NCBI GenBank assembly: GCA_003013855.2 | Contig: ML058407.1 | Coordinates: 4,482,372 to 4,546,371 of the forward strand | Origin: Liriodendron chinense | Taxonomy: Eukaryota > Streptophyta > Magnoliopsida > Magnoliales > Magnoliaceae | Reading direction: 5' to 3' | Length of the DNA stretch: 64,000 nt | In this document: in pieces, positions 30,203 through 41,066 of the stretch | Position numbering within the stretch: position 1 is the stretch's first letter | How the letters are laid out: each line of letters opens with the position of its first letter | Notes under the pieces: generated by a model | Seen by the model: the letters and a program-made list of their open reading frames with translations, nothing else | Databases searched by the model: none | Told to the model about the DNA's origin: nothing | Program-made: the position numbers and the translations under genes

Positions 30203-32375
30203 TCAATCGCTTGGAGGAGGAGCCACGCTCTCGACTTCAGGGCCCGTTTCAGGAGCCCCTCCAACCTGCGTGACTTCAGTCACCTCGTTCTCAGCAGCAG
30301 CTTGCTCTTCTGCAGCTATGATGGTCGCGACTCGACCGAATTCCCCCATATCGAAGGATGGGATCATTCGTTGCACTACTCTCAGTGCAAAGTCTCGACC
30401 AGCATCGTATGACTCATATCGTTCATCGTCATACAGCTGCAAAGTCCGGAACTCGGAGATTGCCCGAGGACCTTCCTCCGAGAGCATTTTTACAAGGGCG
30501 ACTTTCTCCTCGTCCCAATGGATCGAGTCGTCCTTAAGCTGTGCAAGAGCGGAGCGCTCTTTCTCCAAGCTCTCGTTGGCTTCCTTGAGCTGCGACCTAG
30601 TCTCCGCAAGCCGCTCCTCCAATGAGATCTTGTCTTGGCGAAAGATCTCCTTCTCTCTCTCCGCCCTCTCCTTCAAATCGGCGGTCTTCACAAACTTAGT
30701 GTCCAAAGCTTGATACCTTTCGGTCAACGCTTGGACTTTCTCTATGAGGATTTTTATCTCCTCATCTCTCTTGGAGATCACGGCCTCACGGGACTTGAGG
30801 AGTTGATCTCGTCCCTGGACCGCCTTCTCCAAAGCGACCCTCTTCTCATCTGCCTCATCTATTACACGGTGAGCGGCGACGATGTCTTGCTTCGTCCGCA
30901 AGATGAGGTCCAATCCCTGCAAACAAAAAGAGGGGTGAGAAAAAATACTTAAGAAATCCCAAAATAATAAAGTTTGGGCTAGGAGGTTCTACCTGAGCCA
31001 TCCTTATCCCTGCCTCAAGGAAGAGGCTCTCGGGGCTTGGCTCGGGAAGAGAGCCGAAGGATTAGGGCGGGACGTTCTCAAATAAGAATTTACAGATGGG
31101 GTGGAGGTGGCGAGGAACAGAATATGTCCCACTACCGGAAGGTTGGGCAACGATCAGCCCAGACGGCTCGCGAGGGGGGGCCATCGTCTCGCGAGCAGGT
31201 CCCTGCTCGATAGCAGGAACCAGCTCGCGAGCAGGAGCCATCTCTCGAGGCTCCGTTTGCACACGAGCCTCTTCAGCTGGGGGGCAGCTGGACCCTGCCC
31301 CATCTGGGGAATTGTCAACAATATTTATCGCTGGCGGCCCGGGTGCGACCACCAGTGAAGGAATAGCGGGCCCTACTGGAGCCCCCGCCCTACTCGCGAG
31401 AGGAGCAGGCTGATCGTTACCCTTTTCGATGGATGGGTGAGATGGACCGGCAGATGTTTTCTTCTGCCTCTTGGAGCTCGTGCCCTTCAGCCGGGGCAGC
31501 AGACCTCTCTTCTCTCCGACCTGCGTCATCTCGACTTCTCTCCTGGGTATTAAGCCCGCTGCTGCAAGGCGTGAGGGAGACAAGCAAGTCTCGACGTGCC
31601 TATCACCGATAGGCACCTTATACACCTTTACGATTTTTTCATTGATCCCTCCTTTCAAATTCGGTTTTCTCAAGGCCGGGATACCTGCGAGCACAAACAA
31701 GGGTCAAATGGAGTAAAAACCCTAAAACCCTAATTGAAGAAAAGTGCACAATGCGGGATTGTGCCTACCTTCACAGAAAAAGCGGTTTACTCTTGGGCCC
31801 CTGGAAGAAGCAAATTCCCAGTTTCCGGATGCATAAAACCAGCGCTTCCTCCAGCCGGGATAATTCGATGAGGGCTTTCCCAACACGAAGTTATCCCGGT
31901 GCCAATAACATAGATAATACCAGCCTTCGCTGGAGGGTGCCTTCTTCAAGCGGAACATGCGGAGGAACTCATCAGCTGTAAGCTCCCCGTTCCCGGCTTG
32001 AGCCCAAAGGACGAATGAGCTTAGAACCACCCTCCATCCATTCACTATAAGTTGCCCGGGGGCAATCTTATAGTATCGAAGTACATCCCGGATGAAGGGA
32101 TGGAGGGGAAGGCGAACCCCCAGAATGAGTTGATACTCATAGAAGGCCACACACCCTGGGGGAGGGGAGTCTGGCGTCTCTCCATCTCTGGGTAACCGGA
32201 GAGCGACTGAATCAGGGATTGAAAATCTTTCCCGCAACTCCAGCAGCCGGTTCTCCGATAGAATGGAGGGATATCCGGCCGCTGTATACTGACCTGCCGG
32301 AACCCTTGCATTACTAGAAGCAGAGGATTCCGGGGTGGCATCTCCCAAAGGAACGGTACTCTCCTCAGAAGCCAT
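30203..32375 (-). pseudogene. Antisense gene of element B (PF04195-like), three exons, one stop
   Basis: On the minus strand, exon 1 is 32375-31769 (start MASEESTVPLGDATPESS), exon 2 31684-30993 and exon 3 30916-30203. Introns of 84 bp (31685-31768) and 76 bp (30917-30992) have GT donors after TGTGAAG and GCTCAG and AG acceptors CTCGCAG and TTTGCAG. Joining the exons keeps phase. Residues 1-200 hold the 'putative gypsy type transposon' domain (GCVAFYEYQLILGVRLPLHP, KIAPGQLIVNGWRVV, CYWHRDNFVLGKPSSNYPGW). Exon 2 is Pro/Ala/Ser-rich with KRQKK, a possible nuclear signal. Exon 3 is about 235 residues of coiled coil with an acidic tail (PSFDMGEFGRVATII). A TAA in exon 2 near 31062 replaces the HA codons of D. 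The location and orientation match the antisense additional ORFs known for Tat elements. The role of the protein is unknown. Confidence 0.85.
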
Positions 32376-32520
32376 GGGATATCAAAGAAGAAAAAGAAAG
32401 AAGAAATACCACAACACCAAAGGAAATCGAGGAAGACACCAAGGAACTCCGGAGGAAGATGATTGAAAGGCAAAGAGAATTCTGAAACTTCTGTGAAAAT
32501 CAGAAGATATGGCGGACTCC

Positions 32521-32533
32521 GGATATTTATAGG
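32521..32533 (-). promoter_or_regulatory. TATA box of the antisense gene in B
   Basis: The minus strand reads CCTATAAATATCC about 150 bp upstream of the antisense ATG and about 250 bp inside the 3' LTR. The position is conserved in D. Confidence 0.65.
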
Positions 32534-32760
32534 CAATCATTCTGCCGTATATGGTAGCACGTGGCGATCTCTCATTCGGCACAGCACTCGAGCGGGCACG
32601 CCCATTTAATACTTGGACACGTGGTGTGCGCCTCTTCATTTTCTGACTGCGGAAAGGCTGGCGCTCATTAATTCCAGCCTAATCATGTACGGCTTCTCAG
32701 TAAAGGCAAGAGGCAGCCGCGCATGACAGCAAGCTAAGTCCTTTCCTTAAGAATTCTTGG

Positions 32761-32782
32761 CGGCAAGGACTTGGGGGGCATT
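32761..32782 (+). other. Polypurine tract of element B
   Basis: CGGCAAGGACTTGGGGGG followed by CATT and the LTR start TGTTATAGG. It is conserved in D and C. Confidence 0.75.
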
Positions 32783-33784
32783 TGTTATAGGCAAAATGGT
32801 GGAGATAAGATTTCATGCAGAAGTGCCCATTTGGCTCTCGAGATCATCTGATCTAGAGTCGCAGAACGGGTAAATGCGGAGTGCCGGTTCGACTCTCGAG
32901 ATCGTAAGCTCGGGAGTCGTAGAATGGATAAGTACGGGACGTCCATTCGACTCTCGAGATCATCTGATCAGGAGTCGCAGATTGAAAAATACGGAGCAGC
33001 TATTCGCAAGTCTCGAGCTCTCATAACCGATAGTCAAATACGGCAAAGCTCGATCCGCGAGCAGACCTTCTCACAAGTCGTTGAAAGACGTTACATCTAA
33101 GTGAGTGAGTACTTGGACTCGCGACCATATTCTAACATGCGAGCAGCTTTCCTGCGGCAACATCTCTTAGCCTTCAGTACCGGCACCCGATTCCCGTCGA
33201 GCAGCTTGTCCAATCCCTCTGCGACACCAAGCAGGGCTACACTCAGTTCGGTAGTTTCCGTCTCATCAGCGTCTCCTTCCTTTTCGCCGGTTATCACTCC
33301 AACTACGGTTTCCATGAGTAATCAACGCTACTATTACGCTTACCAGCAGCCTGTATAGGGTGATTTTGGGCTTATCTTCCCTGCTGATTCCGGATCTCAA
33401 GGGATTGCCATCAAGAGACGTGATTGCCGAAGTAAGTAATTTGGTTAGATCTCGTCATTAAGGGTAAGGATCTTATCCCACGAAATCAGCAGAATCTCGT
33501 ATCGTACTCGAGATCAACGGGATCTCGATACAGATTGAATCGTTTCGTATCTATATAAGGGGATGACTCCATTAAGAGGAAGGTACGCACACAACATTTA
33601 ATCTCTGTCCCGTTTTGCTTGGCTATTCTTCTTGCTTTGGCCTGACTTAAGCATCGGAGGGCTGACGGCTGGATCCCAGCCACCCTTAGTTACAATCTGT
33701 CTTCTTTCAGGTCTGTTGGAGGAAATCCCTGTGGGAGTGAAGGAGAACAACCGGAGGATCTCGTTGCAAAATCTGACATTAACA
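32783..33784 (+). repeat. 3' LTR of element B
   Basis: The LTR is 1002 bp, about 12 differences from the 5' LTR by eye, mostly transitions. The TATA box is at 33552-33559. It is followed by the right copy of ACATC (33785-33789), after which element A resumes. Confidence 0.95.
33176..33321 (+). pseudogene. Proteasome alpha-4 gene fragment in the 3' LTR of B
   Basis: Nearly the same as 23321-23466. One visible C-to-T change lies in the ACCCAG/ACTCAG codons (synonymous for Thr). It encodes the same PVEQLVQSLCDTKQGYTQ segment. Confidence 0.88.
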
Positions 33785-34049
33785 ACATCTTCATTCACAT
33801 GAGCATAGGTTTAAGTCCTGACAGGGGGACATTCCTTTCTAAATGGCCCTATCTATTTGCATTCAAACTTAAATAAAATGACAAGTAGGCTGAAAACACA
33901 ACATAAATTCAGAACTACAATAGTGTATATATTGTTACATTATCTATCACAACATCTTCCAAATTACAAATAAAAATTATTACAGCTTAACCGTCTAAAG
34001 TTCGCAAACATTGTTCTAATAGGTTAACTGCAGATTCTTCGATCGCCTT
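33785..34049 (+). other. Element A 3' region after the B insertion
   Basis: The first five bases (ACATC) are the right target duplication of B. The rest is AT-rich and non-coding, presumably the zone where sense and antisense transcripts of A converge. No hairpin unit like that of family 1 was seen. Confidence 0.55.
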
Positions 34050-37000
34050 CTATCTTGTCTCAGCCTCGGCCAAAACTTGAGCAGGGTCGGGAGTGTCCTG
34101 GAGAGACTGCTTCAGCTCTGTAACTTGTGCCCTCACGGCATTACACTTCGCCTCGTGCTGGTCGATGGAGGACTGCAGGCGTGCCTTCTGACCATTGAAC
34201 TTCGAGAGTTTGAGATGGACGACAGAATGTTCGGCTCGTAACCGGGCCATCTCATTCTCAATCTCTGCAAGAAGTTCAGTTGCTTCTTGACACTTAGCAT
34301 CGGCAGCTTGCCAATCTTTTCTTACTGCAGCCGCATCCACCTCGTGTAACTCAAGCTTCGGAAGAAGGGGTGCAAGTGACTGCGCTTTTCCTCAACAGAA
34401 GGGTCAACCTTGAGGTGCCTCGCTTCCTTAAATTGATTCATGTGGCTGACGATCGATGAAATGTCAATCCCGAGCCACCTGTATCATCAGTAGGAATGCT
34501 GGCAGTAACCTTGGAGAGTTGACTCCGTAACCTTTCAGCCCTATACAGCTTCACATATCTTTGATCTTCTTCCCCCCATCGACGATAAAAACATGAGGGG
34601 CGGTCTTCACTCGAGGACCAGACCGCTCAGGAGATGATTTAGAATCACTATCTCCTAGAACAGAGCGTCTGGATAGACTCGTCCGACTCATTGGACAATG
34701 ATCACAACCTCCCCGACCACCGGTCGACGAGGTCCCGGTTGCAGCAACATCACCCTCACCATCACCTTCACCACCCTCAACATCACCACCACCCCCTCCA
34801 TCGTTGCCGCCACCAACCTCATCATTATCATTGTCCCTGCCATCATCACCACCGATATCTAAATCTTCACCAACACCACCTGCCTCGTCAGCCTCGTTAT
34901 CATCATCGTCATCGATGTCATAACACTCTCTCTGTCCCTCTGTCATGGGACCAACGAGTGGGGAATCCGGATTCCCTTGCAGTTTGATCCTCTGCCCATA
35001 AGCGATCCACCCATCAAGTGTGTGCTTAGGCTTCTCATGATCTATTATTACGTTCAGAGAGGTCACAAATTTCTGCATGCCCGGAGTGGCCAATTGACGG
35101 AGTGGCTCTACCACATAGCCCAGACCGTCAGCAGGAGTAGGATCGACGATTGGAGGAGAGACGAAGACAGGATCAACTACATGCCTATTATTTCAAATTA
35201 AGGAATATTGGTGAGCCCACCACCTCATCCATCCGTACGTAGCACTAGGAGTATACTCTGTACCCGAAACAATAAAGGAGCAACCCGATCTAGTGAGCAA
35301 GAGTTGCCGCCATATCCACTTTCAATGTATTGGCCCTGTACTATAAGCTCGCTATTCTCGTGTCACGGGTTCAAGAGTTTCCGGCACCCATTGGTCATAA
35401 CCAAATTGACGGGAGAATTTGTTCGGGTAGTACGACTCCCTCCAAAACTCAGCTCCCTCCCTCAAAGGTAGTGAGCCCAGGCGGATTGATATCAGAAAGC
35501 AATGCCCATAGGAGCCGAGGCTTTCATTGTCATCAAGAAAAATCGGGTCTTCACTGTTAGTGCCCGAGAAAAGGAAGAAGTCGACGTCATCATGACGAGC
35601 TATCTTTGCCTCGATAGTCGCCAACTTTCCGCTGTTCATCCTCCGCTTCTGGAAAGCATGCAATGGGACCGATCCCCTCTGAATGAAATCCTTGAGCTCC
35701 ATGCGGTACACCCAAGGGAAATACACACCAAGCCAACCCGAAAAGAAATGCCACCCGCAAAAGGAGGAATTCACTCCGAAAGAGGTGGAACCTTTGTTGT
35801 TGATGACACCCCGAAGGCCCGATAGATGGAGCACAACACTACCGGGACCAGTGCATAGCGATGGCCGTTAGCCAGACTCGCCGCTATGGCAAAATAAGAA
35901 ACCCTCACACTTTCCACCTTCTTAGAGCTCGGAAGGGCCACGCAGCAGAGCCAATAGGCTAGGAATCCAGCGATTTTGCAGGTGGGAGATAGTTTGTTCG
36001 GCTGCGGGAACTTCGTCTTCATCTTGGCCTCTAAAACCAATTTGTCTCTACGACCTTCATCATATGACGCGTAATCCAAGCTGAAAAAGAAAGAGAAATC
36101 ATCAGTAAAAGAAAAGAATGGAACGGGACGCAAAGAGTACAACTCAAGTGAAGAAACTCACTTTAGACCATGGCTGAAATAAATCAACCAATCTTCAAAT
36201 GGTACTTTATCCTTGGAGCCTAGAAATTGCAGAAGCTCCGCCAATAACTCATAGCAGGCCTCAAAATAAAAGGCTTCATCGATGCTCTTCTTCTTTTTTG
36301 ATAGCTCCTCGTCACTGGGTGTCCATTCATCATAGATTCGGTCGATACAGGTCCCAGAGCGATATGCTCATTTCTCTGTACGGCAGGTGAAAGGAGTTCG
36401 TAATAGAACTCCAATGGTTCAAAAATCCCTTGTAGACGCACGGCTCCCGATGAAAATAGCTTGACGTCGCTTGGATAGCCCTCAAGAGACCCACTTGCTT
36501 CAAAGTGACTTCATGCTGCTCAATTATTCGGTTGGCCCAAGCTTCGTAGCCAGGGTGGGGACTCAGGTGTCCTTGGGTCCTGAACCCTCCTATCGGCTAA
36601 ATTTTTGCATCAGATAAAGGACGAAACCTTTGGCATAAGGTCTCGTAATAGTGGGTTAGAAACGGTAGATGTGGGTCATGGTTTGGCTCCAGGAAGATCA
36701 TGTCCTTCTCCCCAAGGACAGATTGAAGCGTACCGTTCTTAGATACAACGCAGTTAAGGAACGTCTCGGGGATGGAGGTCTAGGAATCGACGCTGTGGAA
36801 AGAGTTGGCGCGGCACACATCCGAGGGCTCAATACTTGGAAGAGAACGATACCGCTGAAAGCTCTTGGGAAATTGGATATACTGCTTCGTGTACGGGTTC
36901 CATATCATGAGCGACGACACGGCTAGTTTCACCGAAGACCAGACGACCCTCATTCTATCAGACTTCGACTTGGCCTGATTCTCCATATATACCTGCTTGG

Positions 37001-37364
37001 CACTTTTTCCAGTAGTCTTCGGGCGACCCCGTTTGACAGATGGAACCGGTGCGACCGGGCTAGCCTCGCCCTCTTCGGACCCAACCACTTCGTCAGTCAG
37101 CGTACCACGTGTCTCATTCTTCTTGAGTGCCCTCATCAGGAGGGGTTGGTAAGGCCTTGTCATAGAGTATCTTCCGCTGTACATTCTTCGGAAGTGTTAA
37201 AATGCGCTAAAAGAAGTTAAACTTCTCTGGAGGATGGAACCACTGTGGGTTCTGATCAGACGGCCACACCACCTTGGGCGAGGTGAGCTTATGTTTACGC
37301 GTAACTGCCTTGGAACCTGAGGGACCAGCCTTCAAAGGGCTAGCGTTGGAGGAACCACCCGCCA
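34050..37364 (-). pseudogene. Antisense gene of element A, plant-mobile-domain-like, degraded
   Basis: On the minus strand it starts at ATG 37364 (MAGGSSNASPLKAGPSGSKA, HKLTSPKVVWPSDQNPQWFH) and can be followed in broken frames to 34050. At about 36200-35400 it shows features of the plant mobile domain (PF10536): FEDWLIYFSHGL, then KIAGFLAYWLCCVALPSSKK, ANGHRYALVPVVLCSIYRAF, GWLGVYFPWVYRM and YPNKFSRQFGYDQWVPE. An 81-bp intron (36081-36161) with GT/AG ends joins FSHGL to LDYASYDEGRR in phase. Downstream are a strongly acidic Asp/Gly segment (about 34680-34930) and a coiled coil (34340-34050). Many stops and shifts make it non-functional. Plant mobile domains are known from transposons and a few host genes. 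The match is by recognition only. Confidence 0.66.
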
Positions 37365-38387
37365 TCAGTATCTGTACAAGCACACCATAACGTCAGAAAA
37401 GGTGCAAATGCCAGAAAAGAATACAGGTATGCGCAAACTCTACGTAACTTAGACTAAAGAGAAACGTCACATCCGGTTTGACGTAATCCAAGAATTTTAG
37501 GCGTATGAAGTCCAACATTTTTTACATAAGAGTTCGAAAGAGAAATGTTGAACTCAGTACGTTCTAGAACGATGACCCTTAATACCAGGGCAAATGGTTT
37601 GCACATCTTAAAACATGGAACAATTTTCATTAAATACGACACAGGTGCACGCTATGCCTGACATATTCAGTAATCAGCCGGCATCCGGACATCATGAGCG
37701 CTAACCGATGTCTCATCATATGTTCAAAACACTCACCAATTTATAGATTACACTGCTGGGCTCGGCACATCAAATAAAGTAAGTAGTCACAAAGCCCAAA
37801 ATTGTACACGCGGAGTGCCAGCGCGTCAACAAATTAACGAAAAAATGCGAAGTTCAAAATCATGTGCGCAAGGCACTAGCGCATCAAAAAAAAATATTCA
37901 CAAACTCCACTTTCATGACGCGCTAAACATCAGCGCGTACCAAAATTCCATTTAGATGATGCGCTGGCCCAAGCGCATTCATTAAAATAACATTTTCCAC
38001 CAAGTTCAAAATTTCGGTATGCGCTACATCTGGCGCGTCAAAGAATGGGTTTCTCCCAGATGCGGGTACGTGCTAGCCTTAGCGCATCATATAAATCATG
38101 GGTTTTTACAAAGTTTCATTTCAGTACGTGCAGGGCCCCAGATTTGAAATTAAGTATGCGCTAAGGCTGGCGCATCGCATAAATGGGAAAAATTCCTCAA
38201 GTCCAAAATATGGACGCGCTAAGGGTGGCGCGTTAAAATAATCACCAACCTCGATTTTTTCTATGCGCGCGTGTATAAAATGATGTGCTGGCGATATTAA
38301 ACTACGCGCTAGTAATTTTCTGGACGCGCCAAGGAGAGCTCTCGCGCAGACACTAAAATGTGAAATGGTGAAAATAATCGGGATTCT
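37365..38387 (-). other. Upstream region of the antisense gene of A, with GCGC-rich repeats
   Basis: No open frame of note. From about 37800 to 38330 the sequence is full of short TATGCGCTA.../GGCGCGTC-type motifs in both orientations, like those in family 2 LTRs. It probably forms the 5' untranslated region of the antisense transcript. Confidence 0.5.
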
Positions 38388-38400
38388 CGTATTTATAGCG
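38388..38400 (-). promoter_or_regulatory. TATA box for the antisense gene of A
   Basis: The minus strand reads CGCTATAAATACG about 70 bp inside the 3' LTR and about 1 kb upstream of the presumed ATG. The placement parallels the antisense TATA boxes of family 1. Confidence 0.5.
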
Positions 38401-38453
38401 AGACCCGAAAAATCCGACGCGATGCAATGAACGATCAATGTCCATCCCATCAC

Positions 38454-38467
38454 ATCAAAGGGGCATC
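38454..38467 (+). other. Polypurine tract of element A
   Basis: ATCAAAGGGGCATC directly precedes the LTR start TGTTGGGG. It is short but correctly placed. Confidence 0.55.
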
Positions 38468-40678
38468 TGTTGGGGTCCCGAAAGTCAGGATTCTCAAAGC
38501 AAGGACTATAAGTGTACAAACCATTACCTTACTAGATTTAGGGCTGATGCATCAGAAGTCTCAACGGATATCGCAACTCACACCAAACTTTACCAAAAAT
38601 GGAAAGTTGACCCAGTGGTGGGCCCCACCATTCATCATGATCAGAATCCTCCAAATTTGGGAGGGTAAGTTCAATCATGAACAAATATAGCCAGTGCGTC
38701 AGCATTCATTACAAAGCGGGCCCCACAAACCATCATTTTGGCAAGATAATCGCAAATAAGTACGTCGACGCATCAAGAAATTCATGGTCAGTGCATCATG
38801 AAATTCAGTCATTTTAGAAATGAATTTCAGGGCGCACTGACCCTCAGTGCATCAGGAAATTCACCCAGCGCATCGAGAAATTCAGACAGTTTTACAAAGT
38901 GAATTTCAGGACGCACTGACAGCCAGCGCATCTAGAAATTCAGACCATTTTTAGAACCGAATTTCAGGACGCACTGATGTCCAGCGAATCCAAAAATTCA
39001 AGAATTTCAATAAATCAGGCATTTTCAGGAATTTCAGGACGTACTGACAGACGGTGCGCCCTAAAAATCATCATTTGTAACTTAGGAATTTTAAGACGTG
39101 CCGATTGCTTTTCTCAACGCGCCGACCTATTTTCTCAATGCGCTACACGTGGCAGCCTCATATTGGCCGATTTCTGGTATTTTCGGGTATAAATACCCCT
39201 CTGTTACTGTTCATTTGCACGGATTCAGAGAAAGAGTTTTTGTCCCTTGGGTATTTTGAGAAACCGCCGGAATCCCTTGCCGGAACCCTTTTTCGACGTC
39301 GGAAACCCTTTTCCGATCACCGAAAATCCCACTTGCGACCACAGCAAGTCCAATGAAGAAATAGCCTAAAATTATACAATTATAGTGGCGCATCGGAAAA
39401 ATGCGTTGAATCAAATTGTTTCATCGACGCACTGACCCTCGGCGCATTAGAAAAATAGCCCAGTGCATCAGGAAAATCAGTCATTTATGAAACAAGTCAT
39501 TTTTGGATATACTGGCCCTAACACATCACAAAATAGGCCAGCGGATCAGAAAAATACACATCTTAAACAAAATCATTTTTGGACGCACTAGTCCCAGCGT
39601 ATCACAAAAACAGGTCAGCGGATCAGAAAAATCAAACATTCTAACAGTCATTTTTGGTCGCACTGGCCCCAGTGCGTCAGTAAAATCAGGCCAGCCGATC
39701 AGAAAAATCAGTACTCTGAACGTCCATTTCAGCACCTTCAAATCTTCATTTTATGATGTTTTCGGGCCCCGTTTGGGCCTACTTTAGGTATTTCGAGCGT
39801 TCCGGACGTAATGGAACAGCCAAATAACTCATCCGGGTAGCCCAATGAGTGGAATGCAAGCCTTCAGAATCTGATCCGATCCAATGTGATAAACGAAGTA
39901 ATTTCTCGAAAAGAGGTCGTCAATGTCCAGAATCATACAAACGTATCATCATTACATGTACTATCATAATATGACCCGAATTTAGGTCTGGACTAAGCAA
40001 ATGGGACTATGGTTAACACAATAAACCATACCAAGAGAGTTCTAAACTATTACATGGAATTTGTTAAAGACTAACACTTCGAGAACAGTCAATGCCCTAC
40101 CCATTCAAACGGCATCCGCTGGTTGAGTTGCTCAGGTATATACAACTGCAGATCAGTCTTCCCGAGGTCACCCGTCATAAATGATGGGCGCAGGCCCAAA
40201 GTCACACCCATCGGTTAAAAAAAACCTGACAGTCTCAGCCCGGATCTCCGGCCAAAACATGGGACATAGACATCTGACTCGTACAAAGATGGATCAGTCC
40301 ATAACAAAATACAACAAATGCAGGTCTCTACGACCATACAAATACAGGTCTTTATGACCACACAAAATACAGGTCTCTATGACACACAAAATACAGGTCT
40401 CTACGACCATGAACTCTGAGACCATAGTCCCCACTGGCTAGTCTTCTGCCTTTTAATCAAGGGTCATTGACAATTCGATGTAATTAAGGGCTCGTGCCAG
40501 ACCACGGCCTGGAATGTACAAGATCTCAGGATCTCTGGAATAAAATTTTCCTTGCGATATCTCTTCTCTTGTGTACTTTCGTGAATGCTTGTGATTGTCT
40601 ATGAATGTTTCTATATTCAGAACCCCAGAACAACAAAACATAAGAAAATGCCCTTGCTTTCATTTTCTAGTTCTAACA
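38468..40678 (+). repeat. 3' LTR of element A
   Basis: The LTR is 2211 bp, TGTTGGGG to TTCTAACA, with TATAAAT at 39188-39194. It is homologous to 13229-15406 along its length. It has four copies of the AGGTCTCTACGACC repeat (40320-40410) against two in the 5' LTR. It is followed by GTCCT (40679-40683) and then element C LTR sequence. Confidence 0.92.
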
Positions 40679-40683
40679 GTCCT

Positions 40684-41066
40684 CATTCATAACTCCAAGC
40701 ATCTCCATCAAGAAATGTAATTAGTTAGACGTCTAAGGTTGTTAGGCCGTCCCTTTATCTAAGGATTAACAAGATAAGCACCTTATCCCCTGAAATTAGC
40801 AGTGTTCTTAACAGCTTGCGTAATAGATTGGATCACATGGATCTATATAAATAGATGGCCCCACAGATGATACAGGTTCACAACCCTAAGCTCATATCCA
40901 GCTTTTCACTTTATAACCATATCTCGTCTGACTTAAGCTTCGGAGGACCAACGGCTGAACGCCGGCCACCCTTTATTTTCTCCTTTACCCTTTCAGGTTC
41001 AGAGGGAAGCTTGCTCGAAGGAAGGTGAATGTCTGAAGGATCCTATTACTAAATTAGACGTAAATA
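40684..41066 (+). repeat. 3' LTR of element C, second part
   Basis: It continues the LTR interrupted at 13228. It has TATATAAA at 40844-40851 and the family 1 block ACTTAAGCTTCGGAGG with ACGGCTGAACGCCGGCCACC. The end is placed at about 41066 by alignment of ATTAGACGTAAATA with ATCTGACATTAACA of B; the terminal CA is mutated. The summed LTR is about 760 bp, some 240 bp shorter than that of B, largely because the proteasome fragment is absent. Confidence 0.78.

Larger units (their letters stand above)
22928..33784 (+). mobile_element. Element B: complete, young family 1 Tat-type element (10,857 bp)
   Basis: B has two 1002-bp LTRs, a primer-binding site, gag, pro-RT-RNaseH-aRH, integrase, the double-hairpin unit, a spliced antisense gene and a polypurine tract, bounded by ACATC. 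The LTRs differ at about 12 positions by eye (1.2%), so the insertion is recent relative to A. Despite this the coding part has an in-frame TAA between gag and protease, a one-base deletion in RNase H, a 106-bp tandem duplication in integrase and a TAG in integrase. The antisense gene has its own stop. B probably moved using proteins from another copy, or decayed after insertion. Confidence 0.96.
13229..40678 (+). mobile_element. Element A: complete family 2 Tat-type Ty3/gypsy element, with element B nested inside
   Basis: A has a 5' LTR (13229-15406), primer-binding site, gag (15791-17578), protease, RT, two RNase H domains and integrase to 22624. After these come a 3' region containing element B, an antisense gene on the minus strand (37364 to about 34050), a polypurine tract and a 3' LTR (38468-40678). 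Without B and its duplication A is about 16.6 kb, large for a gypsy element and in the range of Ogre/Tat elements. Flanking ATCCT/GTCCT and restoration of an LTR of C on removal support the boundaries. The two LTRs differ by roughly 5% in the first 190 bp by eye, mostly transitions, so A is clearly older than B. Confidence 0.9.

Noticed and set aside
34691..34987. Plus-strand frame with His/Pro-rich sequence
   Set aside because: It is the complement of the acidic Asp/Gly segment of A's antisense gene; composition alone explains it.
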